Below are positions 1 to 19,362 of a stretch of DNA of 47,517 nucleotides, piece by piece. Made by a program: the position numbers and the translations under genes. Within the stretch, counting starts at the first letter, position 1. Every line of letters begins with the position of its first letter. Below the pieces are notes generated by a model. It was not told where the DNA came from. It searched no databases and saw only the letters and a program-made list of their open reading frames with translations. The stretch is from the NCBI GenBank assembly GCA_003665825.1, contig QPFY01000032.1, positions 1 to 47,517 of the forward strand. The letters are read 5' to 3'. The stretch comes from Microbotryum silenes-acaulis (lineage: Eukaryota; Basidiomycota; Microbotryomycetes; Microbotryales; Microbotryaceae).

Positions 1-1111
1 GCCTTGCTCCTCCAGCTTCTTTTGCAGCGCTTCCATCTTGAAATCTGTCTTGATGTCTTCCGCCGCCTGTAGTGTGATGACGAGGTATCAGCGATCGGTG
101 AGTGCCATTCAGTTCGGTCGCTCTCGGGGTTTGCCAAACCGCCAGAATGGGGACTTACCTGAGCGCGCTTCCTCTCAGCCCAACTCTGCATCTTCCCTCC
201 CATGTGCGGGCATCCTTCGGCATGACGGTGTTGCATCAACATAACCTCGTGGGCCTTAATCTTGGCCCTGCGTTCTTCGCATTCTTTGCGGCGTTCGAGG
301 GCTCCAGGGTGTGCTTCTTCGATTCGGGCCAATTCTTTGTCCAGCGCAGCTTTGTGTGCCCGTTCGAGTGCCACGCCTATAAAGGAGACGAGATTGATGG
401 ATATTAGAAAGCGAACGAGTATTGAAGTAACAAGACGGTGTCGAGACTTGATCGATGGTGTCAAAGTCGTGACTCTGCAGGGCTTAGTTTCGAAAACTCA
501 CGCTTCTCATGGCCGGCCTTCCAGTGTTTCACCAGATCGACTTGTTCGCTCTGAGTCATTTCCATGATGTCCTTGCTAGGAAGGTGCGGATGGATCAACT
601 CCTCCTCTTTCACATCTGCTCGAGTCAGGCGAAAGCTTCAGCCTCTGTTGTCACGCTCAGGAAATAGGGGGTTTCCTCCTCTGCGGATGCCGAGACTCCC
701 CAGACTGACATGCGGTGTAAAGGAATGCTCCTCCCCCGAGTGCCAAGACGATAGTAATCGGAGTTGTCAAGCCACTCGTTCCTCCAGGAAGTTTCTAGTA
801 TAGAATGCAACCCTCCTTGATCTGTGTCAAGTACTGTTGTACAAATCTGCAGGCTCGGTAGTGCTTACAGCGCTGGAAGGGGTGGCATAAGTTCTCCTAG
901 ACAATCGCAGTGCAGTGCTTCTTGTCGTGTAGATAGAGCGAACAACCTGTGTGGGCCATCATCAGATGCACGGGATGAGGGTGTTCAGCACAAGCAAGAC
1001 ACGCTGAAGGTTGGCCCACCCGCGGCACCACAAGGGGCGGAGGCCGACAAGCTGACTCGGACTCACAGTCGACGGTGATCTTGTGACGGGTCTAAGGAGG
1101 CCAAACAACAT
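1..1111 (-). CDS. Mitochondrially targeted coiled-coil protein, 3' end outside window
   Basis: Spliced model from five exons: 1067-1111, 835-946, 502-615, 159-376 and 66 down to the window edge. The junctions use GTGAGT, GTACTT, GTGAGT and GTAAGT donors with CAG, CAG, TAG and CAG acceptors, and the phase is kept throughout, giving at least 185 residues. The N-terminus is Arg/Ser/Thr-rich and lacks acidic residues for about 45 residues, ending in an RRTYAT-type site typical of mitochondrial presequences. The rest is highly charged and helical, with runs of Glu/Lys/Arg and a His/Cys-containing stretch (HRHAEGCPHMGG) in exon 4. I do not recognise the family. The import signal is read from composition; the function is unknown. 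The start is the first ATG of exon 1, just upstream of a clean donor. Confidence 0.72.
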
Positions 1112-2046
1112 GACGGGCTACGTAAGTGTGACTGTAGGTGGCTGATAGAAAACGGGAGACAGAGAAGCGACCCTGGGAAAGCGTATCGTGGTCGATTGCA
1201 CCGCTGCGCTCAGTGCATCGGATCAGTGACCGTGAATGACGCGCCTTGATCCAAATCGGGCGCATCGCCCTTCGCGCACGCTCGCCGGGGAAATAAGCTC
1301 GAGTCCGAACTTCTTCCGAGCAAGCTGTAGAAAGCCCCATCCCATCCACACGCTTGGCGTTCTTGTAGCACAAGTCCGTTTCAATCATCGATCAGCAACT
1401 TACCAAGCTCATGCCTGCAGCGCGCCCCGGTGCGCCTCGACCCCCCTATCACCCGAGCGAAGGCGACGACTTCCTCCCTCACGTGGCCGCTCTCGTTCGT
1501 CGCCATCGTCGGCGTCTCGATCCTCGCTTACCGTCAGGTCTTGCACCGACGACATACGGACAATCGCTCGAGCAAACGAGAGTTCCCCAATCCCCTCTGA
1601 GGAGACGGGCCTGATCTCCCCACGCCGCCTCTCGGGCCCCCCCCACAAGCAGTGCTCTGAACGCCTCTCCGAGCTCTGAATGGCCCCCTTGTTCAAACGA
1701 CTCAAGAGTCTCATCATCGGCATTTCCGCACCTTCGAATCAAAAGACCGAAGCGCCCTCACCTTCCTCAGCCTGGACCGCGACCTCGTCCATTGCTTCGG
1801 CCCACCCACACCGCCTGGCGGCCTCGGCGACGACCTTCTCGCCCACCGCCGACGCGGCTGCCGGTCCCTCCTCTTCCGCCCGCACCAACAAGACCACGAC
1901 ACTCATCGATTCGGTCATCCCCATCACCGTCACCCTCCAACACCAGGGACCGTGGATCCAGACTACCTCCCTTTTGCCGATTCTTTGCCCGATCCCAAGA
2001 CTGCCCCACCACCTCCACCACCACCACCACCAGCAGCACCGCAACG
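1112..2046. promoter_or_regulatory. Divergent intergenic region
   Basis: This lies between the start codons of the mitochondrial protein (-) and URA6 (+), so it should hold both promoters. It is pyrimidine- and C-rich close to URA6 (CCA/CAC repeats at about 2005-2040). The frame upstream of the URA6 ATG stays open to an ATG at 1792, which could add an 85-residue Pro/Arg/Ser/Thr-rich leader. I see no TATA box I would defend. Confidence 0.45.
1331..1600 (+). CDS. Possible small one-helix membrane protein (last exon)
   Basis: One frame is open from 1331 to the TGA at 1598. It encodes a basic, Ser/Thr-rich lead followed by a single hydrophobic segment (WPLSFVAIVGVSILAYRQ) and a short basic tail. 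There is no ATG in this exon. An acceptor such as CTGCAG at about 1420 or TTGTAG at 1368 would be needed to join an upstream start. The composition would suit a tiny mitochondrial membrane protein. It may equally be a chance frame in the URA6 5' region. Confidence 0.2.
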   Translation, partial: KAPSHPHAWRSCSTSPFQSSISNLPSSCLQRAPVRLDPPITRAKATTSSLTWPLSFVAIVGVSILAYRQVLHRRHTDNRSSKREFPNPL

Positions 2047-3204
2047 ATGGCCCCCGTCGACTCCAGCTCGTCTTCGGACCAGCCCAAGTTCAACCCGAAA
2101 GAAGTGACCGTCATCTTTGTTCTCGGTGGCCCAGGAGCAGGTCAGTCATTCTCATGTCCCTTGGTCGCGGTGTGTGTGGTTGTCGAGTCGTGATAACTGA
2201 CGCGCGCGGCACGTCATCATCCCTTCCCCATCTCTTTGTCGACGCGTCGTACCGGTGGATGAATAGGCAAGGGCACGCAATGCGCTCGCTTGGTCGATGA
2301 TTACCGATTCGTTCATCTCTCGGGTGAGCAGACACGACCGTTGGCCTTCTCGTATCTGACGTTCCCATGAACGTGCACTACTGTGCTCCCTTCCGCCACG
2401 ACCCACCCTCGCACTCCGTCAATCCGTTTTCAAATAGCCGGTGATCTCCTCCGAGCCGAACAACAACGACCCGACTCCAAAGTCGGCGCCATGATCAAAG
2501 AGTACATCACCGAAGGCAAGATCGTGCCTATGGAAGTGACGATCCAACTTTTGTCCAACGGGATGAGCGACGCCATGGCTAAAGATGCGGACAATAAGAG
2601 GTTCCTCGTCGATGGGTTCCCAAGAAAGATGGATCAGGCGATCAAGTTTGATGAGAGTGTGAGTTGAGGAGGAAGGTCATGGTGGAGTTGAATTAGCGAT
2701 ACGGCAGAGTGAGCGCTGATGGCAGCTGAATTGCTTCCCCACAGGTATGCCCTTCTTCGCTCGTCTTGTTCTTGGTTTGCCCGGAGGAGATTCTCCAAGA
2801 GCGATTGTTGGAGCGTGGCAAGACGAGTGGGCGAGACGACGACAACGCCGAGAGCATCAAGAAGCGTTTCAGTGAGTGTTGCATTCTCGCCAAAATACCC
2901 CTTCTCTGGCAATACACTCGGGATCAGGCGCTGACCATGTGATTTGGGGAATGCCGGTGGTTTCCTCCACTATAGAGACTTTTATCGACACCTCTATGCC
3001 CGTTGTCGACTACTACCGGGAGAAGGGCAAGGTCGTCGAGGTCAGTCCGAGTCGGCGGTCATTCGCGAGGACTGGGTTTTGGCTGCTGACATGAATGCAT
3101 CTTCCTTGCCATGACCGAATTGAAAGATCGACTCATCGAAAACGATCGATCAAGTCTACGCTTCCATCGTCAAGGGTGTTGAACCCGTGTTGAACCAGTA
3201 CTAA
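2047..3204 (+). CDS. URA6: UMP-CMP kinase (uridylate kinase)
   Basis: Phosphorylates UMP and CMP with ATP, feeding pyrimidine nucleotide synthesis in cytosol and nucleus. Six exons: 2047-2140, 2267-2323, 2438-2658, 2745-2871, 2976-3040 and 3127-3204. All phases agree and give 213 residues, close to yeast Ura6 (about 204). Visible motifs are the P-loop GGPGAGKGTQ at about residues 27-36 (split by intron 1), SAGDLLR, the GFPR substrate motif, and the LID segment RGKTSGRDDDN followed by the KKRF helix, then a C-terminal helix ending NQY. The N-terminus has a short Ser-rich tail. Family assignment is firm; UMP/CMP preference is inferred from the closer match to Ura6 than to adenylate kinase. Confidence 0.95.
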
Positions 3205-3995
3205 TTAGGGATCGAGGGATTGAATAGGAGAGATAGACCCTAGTATGCATGTGGGCATTTATATATCATCACCCATCAACAAGGCGCGAGCCAGGTCTGC
3301 ATGAAAAGTTTTGGGCCGTCTTCTATTTTTTTGTGCGCACGCCATCCTGCAGCACAGAATTGAGCCAGCTGTGTCGATCGCCGAGCCGGAGCGGTGACGT
3401 GCGTCATGATGCGGTGCGGTAGCTTGGGTTTTTCGTGCCGCGCTGGCTGCCGCGCCTCTCTTGTGCGGCGCGTTGCCAATCGTTGGGCGCTATTGTCGCT
3501 CGTCGAACGTCTCGTGTCGGCCAAGTTAAAAACGACGAGCAGTCTCCGACTGAACGACGTTTGTGCCGTTCTCTATTGATGAACATGATCAATAAATGGC
3601 TTGAATTGGGCTTGGGGGCGAATGTCCCCACGACAAGGCCCCGCGAAGAAACCGGCGGGGCAGCGCAAGCAAGGGGAGGCAAACCGGGGGGCGGGCGGGA
3701 AAGCAAAAAATAATGAAGTTTCGAGCGAGCCACAGGCGATGTTGCGAGCGAAGCAAGAGGGAGTGATTCACACCGCACACTATGATAGCACTCCCTTTCG
3801 ACTCGCTCGGCGGCGCCCGTTGGTCGCCTTTGGCAACCGGCCACGGCGCTTGGAGCGCGGCCTACTATAGCCTCCTATAGCAGCCTATAGCCCGATCGCG
3901 TCACCTGTGGATCCCGTCCAGCCCCGGTTTCAGTAACTACCGCGACTTTGCTCATCGCTTCATCGCTACCTCGCTGCAGCGCGCTCGAATTGACT
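3205..3995. other. Intergenic, 3' flank of URA6
   Basis: No credible gene. An AATAAA-like signal lies near 3590. Around 3860-3890 there are three close copies of a CTATAG-containing heptamer. The rest is GC-rich and unremarkable. Confidence 0.5.
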
Positions 3996-4797
3996 ATGCC
4001 AGCGAAGCGGAAGCAAGGTGGTACTGGTCGCCCTCGTCCCAGTCCTCCATCATTGAACAAAGCCTCCCCACCCAGCGAGCGCCAATTCTACGCGTGTTGG
4101 CCAACCAGCGTCGAAGCTCCACGTAGCAGTGCATTCGATCGCGAGCCCCCTAAACAGCCAGATGCAAGTGAAGATAAACTCTCAATCGGTGTGGAGTTGC
4201 TCACCCGCTGACCAAGCTCAGTCGTCATCTGCCTGCAACAGTCACCACCGTCATGGGTCCCACCGTCGCCCGGCGCACCCTCGCATTCGCCTCGATCGTC
4301 AACTTCCACGCGCTCGCGCCTGCCCTGGCCGGCAGCACTTTTGCTATCATCTGAATGCTCTCCACCCCTGCGCTCGTCGTCGTCACCATCGCATCCGGAC
4401 GGGCGCCAAGATCGAGGCCAGGCCCAGGCCGACCCCGGGCCCGCGGTCCCACGCTTTCCGTCGAAGTTGCCGAGCATGACGCGCTGTCCGACGACGGCAA
4501 GCGGCGCCCATCCCTTCCACGGTAACCGTGACCAGAATGACCAGCGTGACCACCTCAATCACCCGCAGATGATGCAGATGATGCATATGATGCCTGCGAC
4601 CGCGAGCAATGCGGCGCGCGAAAGTGTGGTCGAAGCTCTCATTTCGCCTGCGCTGGACTGCGAAGACGACCAATTCTTCATCGAAGAGGAGATCGTTCCA
4701 CGCGTCGTCGTGTGCAATACCCCGGTTTGGTGTATTCGGTCTGTCGGATGGAGCAAGCACGGTTCAAGGCACGCGTGCAAGAAGTTCAGAAGCGCCC
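3996..4797 (+). pseudogene. Decayed gene fragment abutting the retroelement block
   Basis: From the ATG at 3996 a basic, Pro/Ser-rich frame (starting MPAKRKQGG) runs about 57 codons to a GTGAAG donor at 4168. A plausible acceptor is the CAG ending at 4241. Beyond it, protein-like stretches occur in different frames: a hydrophobic alanine-rich segment from 4252, a stretch near 4460, and an acidic stretch (DCEDDQFFIEEEIVPR) at about 4655-4700 whose frame runs into the LTR and stops there at 4806-4808. No single frame or splice pattern connects them. I read this as a broken gene whose end was lost when the LTR boundary at 4798 formed. Family not recognised; it could also be several chance open frames. 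Confidence 0.3.
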
Positions 4798-5209
<412 letters not shown>

Positions 5210-5212
5210 TCA

Positions 5213-5827
<615 letters not shown>

Positions 5828-5870
5828 TCACAGGGTGCTTGGATACTGAACCTCCTCCATACATGGCAAC

Positions 5871-9918
<4,048 letters not shown>

Positions 9919-11365
9919 CATAAATCACCTCCACTTCCTCCCTCAGGCTGCCTTCGCCGCCTCCTCGTCGGTCTGGCCCGGCCGTCCGTCATCATTCCCG
10001 ACCTTAGATGGCCTGCCTCGTACTTTCCTGAGTCACCGAAGTCATGAAGTAACTGTAAGCGCCGATGCTCCCCGCTGCCGCCATCGTTGACCTTGCCGCT
10101 CGTGATTTGTCGGTCACCGGAAGTACTTTGTCGTCGAGTGCCTAAGTGCGATAACCGATGCTCCCGTAACCGCTGATAACCCTGGTAGTTGGAAATGACG
10201 ACAACGACGGGATCCCGTGTACCACAGTTCTCACAGAAATGTTCCTAAATGGAATCTGATGAGGGCCACGACTCAGTCCAATCAACCGGGACAAGAACAG
10301 AATGTAGTAGGTTTAAGGCCTGGTCGTGTGGCCTTGCAAGTAACAGGATACGAGTATGTATTCCAAATAAACTGATCAGAAGGGAAGAGAGAGTCTACTT
10401 CCCGACAAGGCTTAAGCTGAGGCCAGACGCGCGTCAGGCCTTGAGTAACTACTATGGAGTATTACAGTAGGGTTCCAAGGAGCTGAACGATCGCTCCTTC
10501 CTCTTCCTCCAAGGGCTTCGGCAAACCAAGAGCCGACAGCACGGAGAGCAGAGCTTAAATAACGACTTTTAGGGCCGGAACACAGCGCGATTCGGACGTC
10601 TACCCAGTCTTGAACATATCCAGTTCGAGAACGGTGCAGTTGCCGCGGCCGGTGTGACAGACTATGACCGGAGTGCAGCAGGGAACGGGATTGGCCCTGA
10701 CTTGTTTCAGATCTTGTCCTTGAGCTTGTGAGAGGACGATATATTGGGTTTTCGGGCCAAGAAGCTCATATGAGATACTCTTTTCGACGAAGCCGTTGTC
10801 GAGCGAGTAGTCGTACGTGAGGAGGTGGGAGAATCCCGCCGACGACATGTCGAGATCGAGCAGAATATTGATCATGGCCGCAGGATTGTATAGATGTCCG
10901 CACATGTGCAGACATGTGTCGCGGCCGGCACAGCACCTGTCCTTCGCGGATTGGGTACTCGCAATGTAATGGACAATTTTAAAACAACTCACCTGCCTTT
11001 CAGGGTCGATCAGAGAAAATCGGCACCCCACAACAAGCTCGTAAAGTTATTGACCAACGTCAAAGCGATGTTTCGTGATCGGTTGGGGTTTGGGAATCAT
11101 GCTTGAGGTTGACGTCACCTCGTGCAAGTCACTCAAGACCGCCGCGACCAACATCGACCTCAGAAAATTCGATTGCCTCCTAGTGGCCATCGCGCTGCTC
11201 GCACAGCACCCGTCCTTCGCGAATGGGGTACTCGCAATGGAATGGACAGTGTTACAGCAACTCACCTACCTGTCAAGGTCGATCAAGAAAAAATCGGCAC
11301 CCCCACCACAAGCTCGTACAGTTGTTGACCAACGTCAAAGCGATGTTTCGTGATCGGTTGGGGGT
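9919..11365. repeat. Inner left arm of palindrome, unidentified DNA
   Basis: About 1.45 kb between the left copia and the symmetry axis, mirrored at 11396-12834. It holds the sequence related to the solo LTR (10230-10306), a small frame on the minus strand (10600-10875), and two diverged copies of a roughly 155-nt unit (about 10938-11095 and 11210-11365) sharing GTCAAAGCGATGTTTCGTG. It looks like part of another retroelement plus a duplicated gene fragment; no family recognised. Confidence 0.7.
10600..10875 (-). CDS. Small unidentified ORF in palindrome inner arm
   Basis: 91 codons from the ATG at 10875 (starting MINILLDLDMS) to the stop at 10600. The frame is open further upstream to 11031 through a GTGAGT donor-like site, so it may be the last exon of a split gene. 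Composition is protein-like, with CC and C residues near the end (VPCCTPVIVC). The mirrored copy at 11884 on the plus strand loses frame through small deletions. A diverged duplicate of the upstream part (KIVHYIAS versus NTVHSIAS) lies at about 11200-11250. Family and expression unknown. Confidence 0.3.
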   Translation of the reverse strand: MINILLDLDMSSAGFSHLLTYDYSLDNGFVEKSISYELLGPKTQYIVLSQAQGQDLKQVRANPVPCCTPVIVCHTGRGNCTVLELDMFKTG

Positions 11366-11395
11366 GTGTATAGGCGACGTCAAGCATGATTCCAA
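11366..11395. other. Palindrome spacer (symmetry centre)
   Basis: Thirty bases separate GGGGGT (left arm end) from ACCCCC (right arm start). The spacer shares GACGTCAAGCATGATTCC with a fuller version at about 11643-11668 (GACGTCAACCTCAAGCATG), so it belongs to the right-arm repeat unit rather than being foreign. Confidence 0.8.
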
Positions 11396-12834
11396 ACCCC
11401 CAACCGATCACGAAACACGCTTTGACGTTGGTCAACAACTGTACGAGCTTGTGGTGGGGTGCCGATTTTTTCTTGATCGACCTTGACAGGTAGGTGAGTT
11501 GCTGTAACACTGTCCATTCCATTGCGAGTACCCCATTCGCGAAGGACGGGTGCTGTGCGAGCAGCGCGATGGCCACTAGGAGGCAATCGAATTTTCTGAG
11601 GTCGATGTTGGTCGCGGCGGTCTTGAGTGACTTGCACGAGGTGACGTCAACCTCAAGCATGATTCCCAAACCCCAACCGATCACGAAACATCGCTTTGAC
11701 GTTGGTCAATAACTTTACGAGCTTGTTGTGGGGTGCCGATTTTCTCTTGATCGACCTGAAAGGCAGGTGAGTTGTTTTAAAATTGTCCATTACATTGCGA
11801 GTACCCAATCCGCGAAGGACAGGTGCTGTGCCGGCCGCGACACATGTCTGCACATGTGCGGACATCTATACAATCCTGCGGCCATGATCAATATTCTGCT
11901 CGATCTCGACATGTCGTCGGCGGGATTCTCCCACCTCCTCACGTACGACTACTCGCTCGACAACGGCTTCGTCGAAAAGAGTATCTCATATGAGCTTCTT
12001 GGCCGAAACCCAATATATCGTCCTCACAAGCTCAAGGACAAGATCTGAAACAAGTCAGGGCCAATCCGTTCCCTGCTGCACTCCGGTCATAGTCTGTCAC
12101 ACCGGCCGCGGCAACTGCACCGTTCTCGAACTGGATATGTTCAAGACTGGGGTAGACGTCCGAATCGCGCTGTGTTCCGGCCCTAAAAGTCGTTATTTAA
12201 GCTCTGCTCTCCGTGCTGTCGGCTCTTGGTTTGCCGAAGCCCTTGGAGGAAGAGGAAGGAGCGATCGTTCAGCTCCTTGGAACCCTACTGTAATACTCCA
12301 TAGTAGTTACTCAAGGCCTGACGCGCGTCTGGCCTCAGCTTAAGCCTTGTCGGGAAGTAGACTCTCTCTTCCCTTCTGATCAGTTTATTTGGAATACATA
12401 CTCGTATCCTGTTACTTGCAAGGCCACACGACCAGGCCTTAAACCTACTACATTCTGTTCTTGTCCGGTTGATTGGACTGAGTCGTGGCCCTCATCAGAT
12501 TCCATTTAGGAACATTTCTGTGAGAACTGTGGTACACGGGATCCCGTCGTTGTCGTCATTTCCAACTACCAGGGTTATCAGCGGTTACGGGAGCATCGGT
12601 TATCGCACTTAGGCACTCGACGACAAAGTACTTCCGGTGACCGACAAATCACGAGCGGCAAGGTCAACGATGGCGGCAGCGGGAGCATCGGCGCTTACAG
12701 TTACTTCATGACTTCGGTGACTCAGGAAAGTACGAGGCAGGCCATCTAAGGTCGGGAATGATGACGGACGGCCGGGCCAGACCGACGAGGAGGCGGCGAA
12801 GGCAGCCTGAGGGAGGAAGTGGAGGTGATTTATG
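11396..12834. repeat. Inner right arm of palindrome
   Basis: Reverse complement of 9919-11365 with scattered substitutions and short indels. The counterpart of the 91-codon ORF begins at 11884 on the plus strand and breaks frame near 12005, where bases present at the left arm are missing. Confidence 0.85.
11884..12160 (+). pseudogene. Frame-broken mirror copy of the inner-arm ORF
   Basis: Begins with the same codons as the minus-strand ORF at 10875, but short deletions at about 12003-12030 throw it out of frame before the shared C-terminus. The end is recoverable in another frame up to about 12160. Confidence 0.4.
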
Positions 12835-17523
<4,689 letters not shown>

Positions 17524-18345
17524 CGGTTGTCGATCGGCTTGTCCTCGAGCGATGGTTCGGTGTCGAGTTCGGGGTTGCTGAAGTCCAATAAAAAAAAGAT
17601 GTAAGGCCGGTGGCCTTACAGAGGGATCGCGAGTACTGGACCGATCGCTCGTCGTATTCGAAGGGGTATTGTTGACTCTGTTCGTGTTTCAGGAATCGGT
17701 TCTGAATGAATGTGTTATCTAAGAGAGAGAGAGGACCGAGACTGAACTACACAAAAGGGGGAAACCGGCTAATATTGGTCCAATATTCGGTCAGCCGGGT
17801 TTCGGCCAGATTCAGTCCTTGGTCCTGTGCGTGCGAGGCCGCTCGGGCCTCACACTCGCAGTCATTTCGGGCCTACTCCGATCGGGAGTAACGATGTTGT
17901 TCTATCGATGCAGTGTCATAAGGCACAGCGCGATCGTTACTTCTTGAACTGAGAAGACCCTTCCACCAAAAGTATCGTTGGAAGCGTGGGTGAAGAAGGA
18001 TGCGTAAGGGAGATGCAAGAAGAGGAAGAGCGCACACGCGGTGAGCTGAGAAACTTTGAGTATGTTGAAAGAGGATTCAGCGCATGCATCTCTTGAAGGT
18101 GCCTTCACTTTTAGTGTACTGGTTAAGGCGGCCAGGATGGTTTTACGACAGAGTGCAATGACGAACACGAGACACCCGCAGAGAAGCCATATGTATGTAG
18201 CGCCGCGTGCATGAGGAGACGTGCTTGCGGAGCAGACGGTACGAAGATAGATTGTAGCACATGCTTGAATCCGGATAACGTCTGGGGGCGGTGAATTGGT
18301 ACTGAGACTCGGACTCGCTGCTGAGCAGCAAGTTGATCCTCCTCA
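17524..18345 (-). pseudogene. Multi-pass membrane protein remnant truncated by the outer LTR
   Basis: A minus-strand frame open from about 18345 to the TAG at 17902 encodes at least two hydrophobic helices separated by a basic loop: one begins YIWLLCGCLVFVIALC, the next follows FNILKVSQLTACALFLF. Nearer the LTR, a protein-like stretch at about 17705-17625 (QNRFLKHEQSQQYPFEYDER) ends at a GTAAGG donor. A polypyrimidine-CTTCAG acceptor follows at about 17578 and its exon is cut at 17523. No ATG-started model joins the pieces. The helix-loop-helix arrangement recalls the last helices of a fungal seven-helix receptor, but that is a guess. Confidence 0.4.
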
Positions 18346-18722
18346 AGGTATGCTCACTTCTGACAACAACTGTTGTTGACCAAGCCAGGACTTCAATCGA
18401 TTGATGAAAAGGAATGCGAAGAAGATGAAAACTGACTGGGGAAAAGGGGAGACGGATCTACGAAACGACAGGACACAAGAGTAGAACCCAATTTAACGTT
18501 GCTAGAGGTGGCGGGGGGGCGATGAAATGCGATCATGACCGCGAGTTTGAGCGTGAGCGGAAAACGACGAGGGCTTGACATGAGGCCGTGGCGACACGCT
18601 GGAGTTTGACTCGCTCATCTTCACTTTTCCGCGCCTGCCGCGTTTCCAATGATCATCATGATAATCGTCAGTTACGGCACAGACGCGTCCTACAAAACGC
18701 TTGCTCGTCGTGCTTGAGAAGG

Positions 18723-19225
18723 TCAAGCAGGCTCACCGGGCGTGCTACTAAAACGGTGCATTCGTGATACTGGAACGCACACCTGATCGCGCTGTTTTTG
18801 CGATTGCGGATCCATTGCTGAAGTGCCGAGGACACCAAAAATAGGATATGTAAGAAACTTCAAGACCGAAAGTGGCATCATGTCGTCAAGGACGCAACCA
18901 CGCACCATGTCCACGGCATGTATTGTATTCTCGTAACCAAAGCTGATTTCCACAGAAGCACTGGGCACCGTATAAGCCGCCAGGCAATTGCTTAATTTGT
19001 GCACAGGTGCGGCCACGCTGCGATGGAAGGTTTTCATGAGGGCATGGAAGTCAGTTCGCAAAAACCGGAAACCGGCAATGATTTCAGAACCATACCAGCA
19101 CGCACGAAGGATACCCTCTTGTCGGCGTTGTTTTGACAATCTAAGTCGGAGTTTGCTGCCAGCGCCGAAGGGGCTTGGACAGCGAACGCGACTGCGACGA
19201 GTGCCAGGAGATGGGAGCGGACCAT
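18723..19225 (-). CDS. Small secreted cysteine-rich protein
   Basis: Three exons, 19115-19225, 18906-19017 and 18723-18817, in consistent phase, give 105 residues. Residues 1-23 form a classic signal peptide (basic MVRSH, hydrophobic core, ALA-type cleavage site). The mature part is about 82 residues with six cysteines; the segment GGLYGAQCFCGN resembles the YGxxCxCGN core of WSC carbohydrate-binding domains, although the protein is shorter than a full WSC domain. Donors are GTATCC and GTGCGT, acceptors CGCAG and TTCAG. The C-terminus is Ser/Pro-rich. It could be an effector-like or cell-wall protein. The weak first donor makes the exon 1/2 junction the least certain point. Confidence 0.62.
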
Positions 19226-19284
19226 GTTTCGTGCCGAGGCTTGGAGGTTTGACACGCTGGAAGCGGAGTCTTGATGAGTGGTGA

Positions 19285-19362
19285 TTTGATTATGAGAGCG
19301 CACAGAAAAGGAAAGGAAAGGAAGGATTTAATTATGAGAGCACACGGGAAAGGGAAGGAAAG
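19285..19362. repeat. Two tandem 36-bp purine-rich units upstream of the secreted protein
   Basis: TTTGATTATGAGAGCGCACA followed by a GGAAA-rich tract (19285-19320) recurs as TTTAATTATGAGAGCACAC plus GGAAA-rich tract (19327-19362), six bases apart. They lie 60-140 bp upstream of the secreted-protein start, so a promoter role is possible. Confidence 0.6.

Noticed and set aside
1739..2114. Minus-strand frames upstream of URA6 with Trp/Val/Gly runs
   Set aside because: Low-complexity shadow of CCA/CAC repeats in the URA6 leader.
11389..11690. Overlapping frames on both strands at the palindrome centre as real genes
   Set aside because: They are mirror images produced by the inverted repeat and cross the symmetry axis or tandem copies; no start or splice evidence.
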